From assembly GCA_964344775.1 (NCBI GenBank), contig CAYFOO010000011.1, forward strand, positions 1 through 29,576: a stretch of 29,576 nt of DNA, written 5' to 3'. Under the pieces are notes generated by a model, which was not told the DNA's origin, did not search any database, and worked only from the letters and a program-made list of their open reading frames with translations. Below are positions 7,083 to 14,449 of this stretch, in pieces; position 1 is the stretch's first letter; every line of letters begins with the position of its first letter. A program made the position numbers and the translations under genes. The DNA comes from CAYFMH01 sp964344775 (GTDB lineage Bacteria > Patescibacteriota > Gracilibacteria > UBA4473).

Positions 7083-9692
7083 ATGAAATTTTTGTCTTTT
7101 ATTCCTCAAATTTATAAAGATTCCTCTTGGAGGGATCGGGTTATTTTTGTGGAATTTGAAGCGGATGGTGCTCCTGAGGAACAGAACGAATTAGAAGAGT
7201 TGGAAACAATTTTAAGTGGTGATTTTGGGGCAGGAATCGGGCAAATTCTCTCAGAAGATCTTTCACCCGTCGAACAACTAGAAGTTGTCGAAGAAAAGGC
7301 TCGAGACAGAGTTTCGGCTAGTTTTAAGCATATGTATCAGGATCGATATTTGGGAGGACAGAATAGGGAAGAGTTAGAACTAAGAGTGAATAATGTGGTT
7401 GAAAAATTTCGGCACCTGATTTCTGAGACATCTGGAAGTGATGCTTTTCGAATGGATAGCTTTTTTACTTATGTGTCGACTATAAATTCTTTTTATTCAC
7501 AAAAAAGGAAACAAAATAAAAATCTTTTTGAACCTGCTGAAAATGCAGGAGAAATTTTGAAAATAAAAAGCCAAGGGATAATAACGTCTTGGTTGGAGAG
7601 TAATAGTTATACTTTTATTCAAGGGGAGTCTAAACGAGAGGTAATAATCTGGCAAAATGGAAAAGCACTTACTGTAGTACCAAATGGAATTATTGAAATG
7701 CTCCCTGTTTTTGATGAAAGAGGGCGTATAAAAGGTATCGTTACGATAGATGGAGACGGCGATATGGCTTCTCGGTTTGGGGAAGGATCGATGCATTTCA
7801 TGGAACAAAAACCAGGACAAATCGAATCAGGATTTGTGGGAAAACCAGGAAATATCAAAAAATCTCAGTTTTTTGTTGAAGAGTCTGGTTTGAAAAAAAG
7901 ATTAGTAAACTTGGATGTCGAACATTATGGGTCGGAGGCGATTGGGGATTTGGTGGAAAAAACGACAGGAGCAGTGGAAGAAGCTATGGCTGCTCCTCCT
8001 GAAACACCTTCTCCTTCGCCTCCTGAATCACCCCTTCAGCCCCCAGAAAATGATGTCCCTGATTCATCTCAAGGTGAAACAGGAGGAGAGCCTCTGCCAG
8101 AAGGAAGTTGGGGGACAGGAGGGGGGGTAGAAGGATCTTTTGCACAGCCCATGTTTCCTCCTGCTTCAGTTTCGATGACACTGGGAGACGATTTTCGTGG
8201 GATAGTCACTGAATCAGAAGAATTGGAAGAACCAGAAAACGAATTAGTAGATTTTTTGTGTGAAGGTGGTCGTAAAATTAAAGTTTTACCTGAATTAGCA
8301 GAAAAATTAGAATTATTACGTGAGTTTTTAGATTTTGAAAAGTTAAGATCCAGTGAAGGAAAGATCACTGATCTTTGTTTTGAAAATGGTGCAAAAGTTA
8401 AAACTCCTGAACAAAGAGAGGCTTTGATATCCATTGCTAATCTCGAAGGAGGAATTGTTCTTTCAAAGCAGGCGATGGAGGCTCTCGAAAATTTGGTCAT
8501 CAAAGATTCAGAATTGGTAGATTTAGCTCTCAATGGGGCGATTCTTATCAAGGAGGGGCGGGAAGATTTTTATTTTAAGGATAATTTACCGTTTATCAGA
8601 TTTAAAATTTCTTGGGAGAAATGGGCTAACGACCGCAGAGTTCATCTGAAGCCGAATAGGAATTGGAAGATTAACAAAAGTAGATCTTGGATTCCTGTTT
8701 ATGGATTTAGTAGGACAGGGGATTTTATCGATGAAGAATTTTGTAGAGAAGAAGAAAAAAAAAGAGAGGCACAAGGAGAAATAGACAGAAAAATAGAATC
8801 TATTGAAGATGAAGCATTAAAAACTGCGATAAAAGGAATAAGAAGAGCCATTGATAAATCTGAAAAAATTGAAGTAGAAGAGGGGAGAATAAAATTCCTC
8901 AATGCTCATGCAGTTGATTCAAAAGTACAAAGATTACACCTTCAGACAGTTATTAATTTATTGGAAACAGAAGAAGATAGAAAAGTATCAGATATTTGTG
9001 CCGGAGGATTGAAAAAAATTAGTATTAAAAACTTTCGGGTTGATTACATAGCCTTTAACCCTGATGCCTTATTTAAGAATAGTGGAAAAAATAGAATACT
9101 ATTTGAAGAATGTGGAATTCATAGAGGTTTTTCTATTTGGGCTTATGAGGAAACTGAAGGCAAAGAAAAAAAGGGTAGACCAAAAAACAAGGCTAAAGTT
9201 GAGTTTCATGATGAAAAATGGTGGGTAATAAAAGGGAAAAAAGAAGTTCAGGTTTTTGGTGTCAATCAACAAGGTTTTGTCTATGAAGATCCAACTTCCC
9301 AAAAAGCTAAAAAAAAGAAAAGAGGAAAAAAGAAATTTATTTTTCCAGAAGACGACAATCCTTTTATCCTTTCTACAGACAGAGGTCGAGAACAGTTGGA
9401 TGCTTTTGAAAAAGCCGAAGAAATACAATTTCCAATTGCTTTTCGTGGACGTCTGAAAAAAGTAGAAAAAACTCCCTCGGGGGTAATAAAAATTCATTTA
9501 TCTGGTGATTTAACAGAAGATGAAGAATTTGACTTCACAGAATTACAAAAAACAACAAACGGCAAAGTAAAAGAAATCCTTATTGCCGGGAAAAAAGGAG
9601 AATCTCAACTTTCGCTAGGAGAAAATGGATATCACGAAAATAACTCTGGTCAAGTCGTTTCAGGTTATAGTAATGGTCGTCTTTCTGGGTAA
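7083..9692 (+). CDS. Large hypothetical protein, 869 aa
   Basis: Not recognised. Start: the frame is open from GTG 7056, but a promoter-like TTGGAA-16-TAGAAA (7027-7054) ends next to that codon, so ATG 7083 (MKFLSFIPQIYKDSSW) is preferred. Parts seen: an acidic helical N-terminal region (to about 300); a Pro/Ser/Gly-rich linker near 305-370 (ETPSPSPPESPLQPPEN) that looks disordered; a region with related strand-turn segments (GGRKIKVLPE, ENGAKVKTPEQ, LNGAILIKEG) that may be a small repeat; a lysine-rich C-terminal part with KKKKRGKKKF. There are no membrane segments or signal peptide, and no nuclease or ATPase motif. The region is A-rich like the other orphan genes. It follows tRNA-Asp and ends 2 nt before the ppa stop on the opposite strand. 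A structural or secreted-by-other-means protein is possible. Confidence 0.75.
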   Translation: MKFLSFIPQIYKDSSWRDRVIFVEFEADGAPEEQNELEELETILSGDFGAGIGQILSEDLSPVEQLEVVEEKARDRVSASFKHMYQDRYLGGQNREELELRVNNVVEKFRHLISETSGSDAFRMDSFFTYVSTINSFYSQKRKQNKNLFEPAENAGEILKIKSQGIITSWLESNSYTFIQGESKREVIIWQNGKALTVVPNGIIEMLPVFDERGRIKGIVTIDGDGDMASRFGEGSMHFMEQKPGQIESGFVGKPGNIKKSQFFVEESGLKKRLVNLDVEHYGSEAIGDLVEKTTGAVEEAMAAPPETPSPSPPESPLQPPENDVPDSSQGETGGEPLPEGSWGTGGGVEGSFAQPMFPPASVSMTLGDDFRGIVTESEELEEPENELVDFLCEGGRKIKVLPELAEKLELLREFLDFEKLRSSEGKITDLCFENGAKVKTPEQREALISIANLEGGIVLSKQAMEALENLVIKDSELVDLALNGAILIKEGREDFYFKDNLPFIRFKISWEKWANDRRVHLKPNRNWKINKSRSWIPVYGFSRTGDFIDEEFCREEEKKREAQGEIDRKIESIEDEALKTAIKGIRRAIDKSEKIEVEEGRIKFLNAHAVDSKVQRLHLQTVINLLETEEDRKVSDICAGGLKKISIKNFRVDYIAFNPDALFKNSGKNRILFEECGIHRGFSIWAYEETEGKEKKGRPKNKAKVEFHDEKWWVIKGKKEVQVFGVNQQGFVYEDPTSQKAKKKKRGKKKFIFPEDDNPFILSTDRGREQLDAFEKAEEIQFPIAFRGRLKKVEKTPSGVIKIHLSGDLTEDEEFDFTELQKTTNGKVKEILIAGKKGESQLSLGENGYHENNSGQVVSGYSNGRLSG

Positions 9693-9694
9693 AA

Positions 9695-10225
9695 TTACTG
9701 GTGTTTTTTCTTAAACTCTTCTGCACATTCTTCTAGAAACGCCATAGCTTCTATTTTTCCTTTTGTTTTGAGAACTTTTACTTCTTTTTTTGGTTCGCGA
9801 TCTTTGTAATGCTCGAGGAACCACTCGAGATTGGCGACGATTTCTGCATCTAAGTCTCCGATGTCTTCACAATGTTCGTAATCTGAGTGTCCTTCTGGCA
9901 CGGCGAGAATTTTGTGATCTAGCTCTCCCGTGTCGTCCATTTCTATAATTCCTACAATTCGGATCGGCACGACTACTCCTGGCCCAAATGATTCGCTGGA
10001 AATCACGATCACATCCATCGGATCATTGTCGTATTTGTTCCAGGTTTGCGGAAAAAATCCGTAGTTTTGCGGATAACTCACCGGAGTACGAAAAACTCGA
10101 TCTACAAAAATGGTGTTATATTTTTCGTTAAATTCATACTTGATGCTGGATTTTTTTGGAATTTCGATGACCGCGTGAAAAACATTTTCATCAGCTTCGA
10201 GTGGTAGATCAGTGAAGAGGTTCAT
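9695..10225 (-). CDS. ppa: Inorganic pyrophosphatase
   Basis: Family I soluble inorganic pyrophosphatase hydrolyses the PPi released by nucleic acid, tRNA and sugar-nucleotide synthesis. At 176 aa the length is typical. The signature is visible as YDNDPMDVIVI with its metal-binding Asp residues, preceded by NYGFFPQTW and followed by GDLDAEIVANLEWF and the final lysine-rich KVLKTKGK segment. Start: ATG (10223-10225) lies downstream of a promoter TTGACG-16-TAAAAT (10312-10285), with a degenerate repeat between the promoter and the gene. The plus-strand orphan at 10364 is transcribed divergently from the same intergenic region. Confidence 0.95.
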   Translation of the reverse strand: MNLFTDLPLEADENVFHAVIEIPKKSSIKYEFNEKYNTIFVDRVFRTPVSYPQNYGFFPQTWNKYDNDPMDVIVISSESFGPGVVVPIRIVGIIEMDDTGELDHKILAVPEGHSDYEHCEDIGDLDAEIVANLEWFLEHYKDREPKKEVKVLKTKGKIEAMAFLEECAEEFKKKHQ

Positions 10226-10227
10226 TT

Positions 10228-10267
10228 TTGATCAATGATTAATGAATAATGAGTATTGATTAATAAA
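10228..10267. repeat. Degenerate ATTAATGAATAATGAGT repeat
   Basis: Imperfect units (GATCAATGATTAATGAA, TAATGAGTATTGATTAAT) sit between the ppa promoter and start codon, so they form the ppa leader. Confidence 0.45.
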
Positions 10268-10284
10268 ACTCAGGGGACTTTGAG

Positions 10285-10312
10285 ATTTTAGTGGGCAAAG
10301 TGTGTACGTCAA
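10285..10312 (-). promoter_or_regulatory. ppa promoter
   Basis: Minus strand TTGACG (10312-10307), 16 bp, TAAAAT (10290-10285). The leader to the ppa ATG is about 53 nt. Confidence 0.55.
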
Positions 10313-10329
10313 GGCTCCCATTTTTTTGT

Positions 10330-10357
10330 TTGACATCAGATTGTTTTTATTTATTAC
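10330..10357 (+). promoter_or_regulatory. Promoter of orphan gene at 10364
   Basis: TTGACA (10330-10335), 16 bp, TATTAC (10352-10357). ATG starts 6 nt after the -10, so the predicted transcript begins at or next to the start codon. Confidence 0.6.
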
Positions 10358-10363
10358 GGAGTC

Positions 10364-10861
10364 ATGACAATAGATGTAAAAGATTTACCAGTAAATGAAA
10401 TACGAGAGAGTTGGAACAATGCACCTTTTGATGAACTAAGGGGTGTGATAACAAATACATTAGATCGAGTAAATATTTGGGATCGAGTTCCGGCTTTTGA
10501 GGCTGTTTTAAAAGATCAAACAGACATTTTTCGGGCCAGGGCTCAGCACGCGTATGGTTATCTGACAGATGCGGCGACTTCTTATAATCATGTCATAAAA
10601 AAAGAACCAAGTAATTTAAAAGCTCATCAAAGATTGATTGAAGTATTGGAGTGTTTGAGTCATGTCCCTAAAGATATTGATGCTCATTGTCGTCATTGTC
10701 TTGAAACAAAGGAGGCTGAAAAAGGTAATTCACCATGGTGTCCTGAGGATGGAATAGAAGAGTGCCCCTATGCTAAAGATGGGCTCTCTGATGCTGTCCA
10801 AAAATTTAAAGATTTAATAACACGGTTAAAAGCTAAAGTGGCAGAACTTGAAGGAAAATAA
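10364..10861 (+). CDS. Hypothetical protein with TPR-like helices and Cys/His cluster
   Basis: Not assigned to a known protein. The 165-aa product has a helical-repeat look in the middle: RARAQHAYGYLTDAATSYNH, then KEPSNLKAHQRLIEVLE, matching the spacing of a tetratricopeptide repeat pair (about 65-105). It is followed by a possible metal site H-C-R-H-C-L (about 117-122), then C of SPWCPEDG and C of EECPYA (about 136-145). The C-terminal 25 residues form a coiled-coil-like helix. TPRs bind proteins, so a scaffold or adaptor role is possible; the metal site is a guess from spacing. ATG 10364 is set by the promoter, which predicts a leaderless mRNA. It ends 19 nt before the stop of the convergent hrcA. 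Confidence 0.7.
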   Translation: MTIDVKDLPVNEIRESWNNAPFDELRGVITNTLDRVNIWDRVPAFEAVLKDQTDIFRARAQHAYGYLTDAATSYNHVIKKEPSNLKAHQRLIEVLECLSHVPKDIDAHCRHCLETKEAEKGNSPWCPEDGIEECPYAKDGLSDAVQKFKDLITRLKAKVAELEGK

Positions 10862-10880
10862 GATTGTGATGTAAAAACTT

Positions 10881-11594
10881 TTATTCGATCATCCGTAAAA
10901 TATTCCTGATGATAGCTTTGTTGAAGCCATATTTCATTCGCATGGGGCCGAGGATGCCGAGTTTTCCTTGCACATTTTTTGTCTCAAAACTGGTGACGAG
11001 CATGGCACAGCTGGAGATTTCTTCGAGGAGATTTTCTTCGCCGATGAAGATTTTGATTTCTTCATTTGGGATATCGAGAGAATCAAGCAAAGCACGAAAT
11101 CTTTCTCGACCTTCGAGGATTTCCACGATCTGGGCAGCACGTTCTGGAGATGCGATAAATTCTGGGCTTCGAAGGACGTTGGACAATCCCAGATAAAAAG
11201 TTCGATCATTATCCAGTGTGGCAAAGGCTACATTTCCAGACATTTGTGCAGCAATTCTCAGGGCATCGAAGATAACTTCTTTTGATTTGGCCAGATGATA
11301 GGCCTGCAGATGTTTTTCAAAAAGAGAGGTGACGAGCTGCATTTCCTTTTCACCTTCATCGATCAGTTCATCCACAAAAAATCGATATCCTTTTTCTGTA
11401 GGGATTTTTCCCGCAGAAATGTGAGGGGATTCGATCAATCCCACTTCCTCCAGCAGAGAAAATTCATTCCGCACGGTCGCAGAAGAAACATCTAGATTGT
11501 GGGATTTGAGCAGTTTTTTCGAAGCCACGGGATTGGCAGTCTCAATGAAGTCTTCGATGAGGGCTTGGAGGATCTGGATGGTTCGGTCTTTCAT
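10881..11594 (-). CDS. hrcA: Heat-inducible transcription repressor HrcA, short form
   Basis: HrcA represses heat-shock operons (groES/groEL, dnaK) by binding the CIRCE operator. The N-terminal winged helix (about 1-70) is clear: KDRTIQILQALIEDFIETANP, then SSATVRNEFSLLEEVGLIESPHISAGKIPTE. The C-terminal part ends with the family pattern LGILGPMRMKYGFNKAI. At 237 aa it is about 100 residues shorter than the usual protein (about 340); the loss is in the middle (dimerisation/inserted domain), while both ends are intact, so it looks like a compact variant and not a truncation. The promoter TTGCTA-17-TACGAT predicts an almost leaderless mRNA. An inverted repeat (AGCAAG-11-CTTGCT) overlaps the -35 and could be its own operator, although it is not a consensus CIRCE. 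No chaperone gene is in the window. Confidence 0.9.
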   Translation of the reverse strand: MKDRTIQILQALIEDFIETANPVASKKLLKSHNLDVSSATVRNEFSLLEEVGLIESPHISAGKIPTEKGYRFFVDELIDEGEKEMQLVTSLFEKHLQAYHLAKSKEVIFDALRIAAQMSGNVAFATLDNDRTFYLGLSNVLRSPEFIASPERAAQIVEILEGRERFRALLDSLDIPNEEIKIFIGEENLLEEISSCAMLVTSFETKNVQGKLGILGPMRMKYGFNKAIIRNILRMIE

Positions 11595-11603
11595 TCAGTC
11601 GCG

Positions 11604-11650
11604 ATCGTAGACAATTTAGAAAAAAGTAGCAAGAGGAGGGTGAACTTGCT
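11604..11650 (-). promoter_or_regulatory. hrcA promoter with overlapping inverted repeat
   Basis: Minus-strand -35 TTGCTA (11632-11627), 17 bp, -10 TACGAT (11609-11604); ATG follows 9 nt later. An inverted repeat AGCAAG (11628-11633) / CTTGCT (11645-11650) with an 11-bp centre overlaps the -35. Consensus CIRCE (TTAGCACTC-9-GAGTGCTAA) is not present; the repeat shares only the AGCA/TGCT core. Confidence 0.45.
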
Positions 11651-11670
11651 GTTAGAAATAAAAAAACCAT

Positions 11671-11726
11671 GTCATTCCGAATTGTTGATGTGAGATGAAA
11701 ATCAATCGATAAATAAGGAATCTTCC
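11671..11726 (+). repeat. CATTCCGAAT...AAGGAATCTTC repeat, inverted copy (R3)
   Basis: Begins GTCATTCCGAAT (11671) and ends AAGGAATCTTCC (11726). The reverse complement of the copy at 12191-12268 has the same two edge blocks in the same order. It stands in the 290-base gap between hrcA and the GIY-YIG gene; the only other element found there is the copy at 11791. Confidence 0.5.
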
Positions 11727-11790
11727 AATTAATCCTGAGAAAAAAGGTTTTAGGCTATCTCAAATGCTTCTTTTTCGATTACTCTCAGAC

Positions 11791-11871
11791 AATAACGAAG
11801 ATCCCTCATGTGATCAATTTAAGTTTCAAAAAAGCCCGTCATTCGGGAATAATGATCTTTTATTTTTTGGA
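11791..11871. repeat. Direct repeat R1 flanking GIY-YIG gene
   Basis: Imperfect direct repeat of 12191-12268. Shared blocks: CCTCATGTGATCAAT (15 identical bases), AGTTTCAA, and an ATTCGG..AAT...ATCTTTT block. R1 lies just downstream of the GIY-YIG stop and R2 just upstream of its start. Confidence 0.7.
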
Positions 11872-11884
11872 AAAAGTTTACAGA

Positions 11885-12181
11885 TTAATCATCATACCAA
11901 TCTTCTGCCAAATCTTTTAAATAAGGATTTTTTGTTCGAATAAGAATGAGCTTCTTTTTCCTATTCCATTTTTTAATTTCTTGTTCTCTGTCCAGAGCTG
12001 AGGTTATGTCGCCGGGACCTTCAAAATAAAGAAGTTTGTTTACGTTGTATCGAGCCGTGAAACTATTTGGGACTAGTTTGTTTTTGTGTTCATACACTCG
12101 ATTTTCCAAATTGTGGGTTGATCCAACATAAAGAACGAGTGTTTCACTTCCCATGATGTAAATATATCCTTCTTTTGTCAT
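11885..12181 (-). CDS. Small GIY-YIG endonuclease (UvrC/URI-type single domain)
   Basis: A 98-aa protein consisting of one GIY-YIG nuclease domain. GYIYI (5-9) and LYVGST (17-22) give the two motif strands, with R28 in ENRVYEHK as the catalytic Arg, and the Glu of the LDREQEIKKW helix (66 or 68) as the metal ligand; the basic helix KKWNRKKKLI follows. Such stand-alone domains are widespread and of uncertain role: proposed homing, repair or repeat-linked nucleases. The context is notable: the gene lies between imperfect direct repeats of about 80 bp, with a third, inverted copy nearby, so it and the repeats may form one mobile unit. Start ATG 12181 is the only good one; there is no ribosome site. 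Confidence 0.92.
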   Translation of the reverse strand: MTKEGYIYIMGSETLVLYVGSTHNLENRVYEHKNKLVPNSFTARYNVNKLLYFEGPGDITSALDREQEIKKWNRKKKLILIRTKNPYLKDLAEDWYDD

Positions 12182-12190
12182 TGTATTCGA

Positions 12191-12268
12191 AATAATAAAG
12201 AAGATTCCTCATGTGATCAATGCGAGTTTCAAGCTGATCCGTTATTCGGAATGATTATCTTTTGTTTT
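12191..12268. repeat. Direct repeat R2 flanking GIY-YIG gene
   Basis: Second copy of the repeat at 11791-11871. Read on the minus strand it begins near ATCATTCCGAATAACGG and ends GAGGAATCTTCTT. It directly abuts the cca remnant at 12278. Confidence 0.7.
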
Positions 12269-12277
12269 CTTTCTTTC

Positions 12278-12345
12278 TTCAAAAACTCTATTGCTTCCTT
12301 TTTTGTCGTGATCTTTTTTTCGAGTTGCATTGTTCGCGTTTGTTT
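12278..12345 (-). pseudogene. Remnant of a second cca 3' end
   Basis: The minus strand encodes RTMQLEKKITTKKEAIEFLK, against REMQLEKKITTKEEAKEFLK at the end of the intact cca (13115 onwards): 17 of 20 residues identical. By hand alignment 9 of these 20 codons differ and 6 of the changes are silent, so the copy diverged as a working gene before being cut down. It has no start and no upstream part of cca. It ends where the promoter of the orphan at 12402 begins, so the orphan gene lies between two cca 3' ends. Confidence 0.8.
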
Positions 12346-12347
12346 TT

Positions 12348-12375
12348 TTGACAAAAAAGAATTTAAAAATATTTT
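12348..12375 (+). promoter_or_regulatory. Promoter of broken orphan gene
   Basis: TTGACA (12348-12353), 16 bp, TATTTT (12370-12375); ATG at 12402. It touches the edge of the cca remnant. Confidence 0.55.
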
Positions 12376-12567
12376 GCTTTTAGTTTTTAAATTCTAAAAA
12401 AATGATGACACCAGTAGATTCAGATTCTTGTATAGATGATGAAGAAGATTTTGAGCATGAGGCAAGGAGGAGAGAAGAAGCATTATGGCATACTCTAGAA
12501 AATATTTTAGTTCCTTCAGTAGAATATTTGGAGGCGGCGTTATTTCGTGTGTTTGATCCATCCGGAC

Positions 12568-12575
12568 GGGGGGGG
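12568..12575 (+). repeat. Homopolymer run of 8 G
   Basis: The longest G run I noticed in this AT-rich window, located at the frame break of the orphan gene 12402-13096. Such runs are typical contingency sites for slipped-strand mispairing. Confidence 0.8.
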
Positions 12576-12664
12576 TAAATAAGGAGGAATTTAGGAAATT
12601 TAAAACTGAAGATTTAGAAGCAAGAAGGAAAAAAGATCCAGAAGCGAAAATAACTCAGGACGTC

Positions 12665-13096
12665 ATGAACATAATGAGTATTTGTACTAGTCTATTTTAT
12701 GCATTTCCTGATGGGGTGGCTGAGGATAAAAAGCAAGAAATCCTTGGGCGTTATAGAGAGATGGATGCTAAAAGAGAGAGGTCTGGAGTTTCTCGAGAAT
12801 GGATACAAGAACAACATCAAAGAAAGATTGAGGATTTGATGAAAGAAATAGGAGACGAGGCTCCAAGAATTTTTTCTGTAGGGAGCGTTTTGGTGGAGGT
12901 GGAAATAGAAGATGTGGCAGAGGGGGTAAAAAGAGTTTTAAAGCTTTGGGAGTTAAATGTAGATGGAGAAAGGATAGTGGGGGCAACACCGCTCCAGGAG
13001 TTTCCTTTGGGACCAGATGAGGATGAAGAGGAAGTAATTCAAGCGGCCCTTGATTTTTTTGAAAAATCAAGGGGGCAGAGAGAGGGAAATGCGTAG
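12665..13096 (+). CDS. 3' part of the broken orphan gene as it now reads, 143 aa
   Basis: This is the open frame available from the first ATG after the frame break (MNIMSICTSLFYAFPDGVAE). The natural protein probably begins at 12402, because coding potential continues in this frame back to the G8 tract and there is no promoter directly in front of 12665. The segment has a helical part (EILGRYREMDAKRERSGVSR) and a strand-rich, acidic part ending DEDEEEVIQAALDFFEKS. It could be translated alone only by internal initiation. Confidence 0.45.
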   Translation: MNIMSICTSLFYAFPDGVAEDKKQEILGRYREMDAKRERSGVSREWIQEQHQRKIEDLMKEIGDEAPRIFSVGSVLVEVEIEDVAEGVKRVLKLWELNVDGERIVGATPLQEFPLGPDEDEEEVIQAALDFFEKSRGQREGNA

Positions 13097-13114
13097 GTTT
13101 TTTTGATATTTTTG

Positions 13115-14449
13115 TTAACTGAGCGATTTCAAAAACTCCTTCGCCTCTTCTTTCGTCGTGATCTTTTTTTCCAATTGCATTTCCCGGATTTTTTCTTTGA
13201 TTTTTCCTACCTCTGGACCGGCTGGAAGATTAAGGATCTCCATGATTTCTTCTCCTGTGAGGAGTTCGGCGTGATGCGATGGTAATTTTTTCTCACGATG
13301 AGCCAGTTCGTATTCTGCTCGGATCTGATAGTAGTATTCTTCGGCTTCTTTCCATTTCGTCCGATCCCGGGGGACACATCCGAGGAGATCAGCATGATAG
13401 AGCGTGAGGAGATCGGCGAAGTAGGGATGGTCGAAGTAGTGGAGTTTTTTTGATTCAGCCATATCCCGAAAAATATCAAAAAGGTGATGATGGTTTATCA
13501 GCCAGAGGATCCTATCTCGAGCGGCTCGAGAAAACTTCAACCGTACCAGAATTTTTGTTGCCATATCGATTACTACCTCTTGATGGCCATAAAATCGGAT
13601 TCTATCGCCTTCGTATTTCATCGTTTTTGCCTTCCCGATGTCATGGAGCAGGGCGGCCCAGGCGACTTCTGGTTTTGATCCAGGAGGGATGTGATGGAGT
13701 ACCAAAAGCGTGTGAGCAAAAGCATTTCCCTCTGAGTGCATGGTTTTATCCTGGTGAATTTTTTTGAGGGCAGAGACCTCTGGGATGATTTCCTCCAGAA
13801 TTCCAAATCGATCCAGATCTTCAAACGCCTTTTTTCGATCATTATGAACAATAATTTTATTCAGTTCGTCCAGCACTCTTTCTGCGGCTACGCCCAGGAT
13901 GAGGGAACAGTGTCTTTTGAGTGATTTTCTCGTGTCGGCGTGGTAGGCGAGATCAAATCGGTTTCGAAACCGCACCGCTCTCAGGATTCGCAGATGATCC
14001 TCTTGGATTCTCGTACTGGGATCTCCGATAAATCTCAGGAGTCCTCGCTTGAGATCCGATTGTCCATCCACGAAATCATGAAATTCTGATGTCACCGGAT
14101 CATAAAAAATCCCATTGATGGTAAAGTCCCGCCGAAGGGCATCTTCTTCCGCCTTTGCAAACGTTACAAAATCCGGTCGTCGGCCGTCTGAGTATCCCGA
14201 ATCCGACCGGAAGGTCGCTATCTCGAAGTGGTGGCCATCTTCTTCGATTAAAATAACCCCGAAGTGTTTCCCGATAGCATAGGTTTTTTTGAACAATTTC
14301 TCGATTTCATCCGGTTTGGCACTGGTCGCGATATCGATGTCTTCGGGTTCTTTTTTCAGGATCAGATCACGCACGCATCCTCCGGCCCAGAATGCCTGGA
14401 ATCCTTTTTTTTGGAGTTTTTCGACAATCGTTTTAGCGGTGTTTTGCAT
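13115..14449 (-). CDS. cca: CCA-adding tRNA nucleotidyltransferase with HD domain
   Basis: Adds or repairs the 3' CCA of tRNAs. At 444 aa it has the nucleotidyltransferase fold with GGCVRD (23-28) and the metal pair D37/D39 in PEDIDIAT, RRDFTINGIFYD near 106-117, the RNA-binding helices, and an HD-type domain with HD at 269-270 (AWAALLHDIGK). The extra HD domain fits bacterial class II enzymes with phosphohydrolase function. tRNA-Asp here already encodes CCA, so repair is one likely role. Its C-terminus (MQLEKKITTKEEAKEFLKSLS) is duplicated in diverged form at 12278-12345. The leader upstream of ATG is a degenerate repeat, and I see no convincing promoter hexamers. The orphan at 14563 is transcribed divergently. 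Confidence 0.96.
   Translation of the reverse strand: MQNTAKTIVEKLQKKGFQAFWAGGCVRDLILKKEPEDIDIATSAKPDEIEKLFKKTYAIGKHFGVILIEEDGHHFEIATFRSDSGYSDGRRPDFVTFAKAEEDALRRDFTINGIFYDPVTSEFHDFVDGQSDLKRGLLRFIGDPSTRIQEDHLRILRAVRFRNRFDLAYHADTRKSLKRHCSLILGVAAERVLDELNKIIVHNDRKKAFEDLDRFGILEEIIPEVSALKKIHQDKTMHSEGNAFAHTLLVLHHIPPGSKPEVAWAALLHDIGKAKTMKYEGDRIRFYGHQEVVIDMATKILVRLKFSRAARDRILWLINHHHLFDIFRDMAESKKLHYFDHPYFADLLTLYHADLLGCVPRDRTKWKEAEEYYYQIRAEYELAHREKKLPSHHAELLTGEEIMEILNLPAGPEVGKIKEKIREMQLEKKITTKEEAKEFLKSLS

Larger units (their letters stand above)
12402..13096 (+). pseudogene. Orphan gene interrupted at a G8 tract
   Basis: Not recognised. ATG 12402 (MMTPVDSDSCIDDEEDFEHE) opens 58 codons that end at TAA (12576-12578) straight after eight G (12568-12575). 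In another frame coding continues without a break from GTA 12575 (NKEEFRKFKTEDLEARRKKD...) to TAG 13096. One extra G, or two fewer, would join the parts into a protein of about 231 aa: acidic N-terminus, a helical middle and an acidic C-terminal domain. Explanations: a real frameshift mutation, slipped-strand phase variation at the homopolymer, or an assembly error. The context is unusual because the gene is flanked by two cca 3' ends. It ends 18 nt before the cca stop. Confidence 0.65.

Noticed and set aside
11628..11650. CIRCE operator at hrcA
   Set aside because: Arms and spacing (6 bp, 11-bp centre) do not match TTAGCACTC-N9-GAGTGCTAA; recorded only as an inverted repeat.
11671..12268. 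CRISPR array
   Set aside because: Only two imperfect direct repeats of about 80 bp with a gene between, plus one inverted copy; no regular spacers and no cas genes anywhere in the window.
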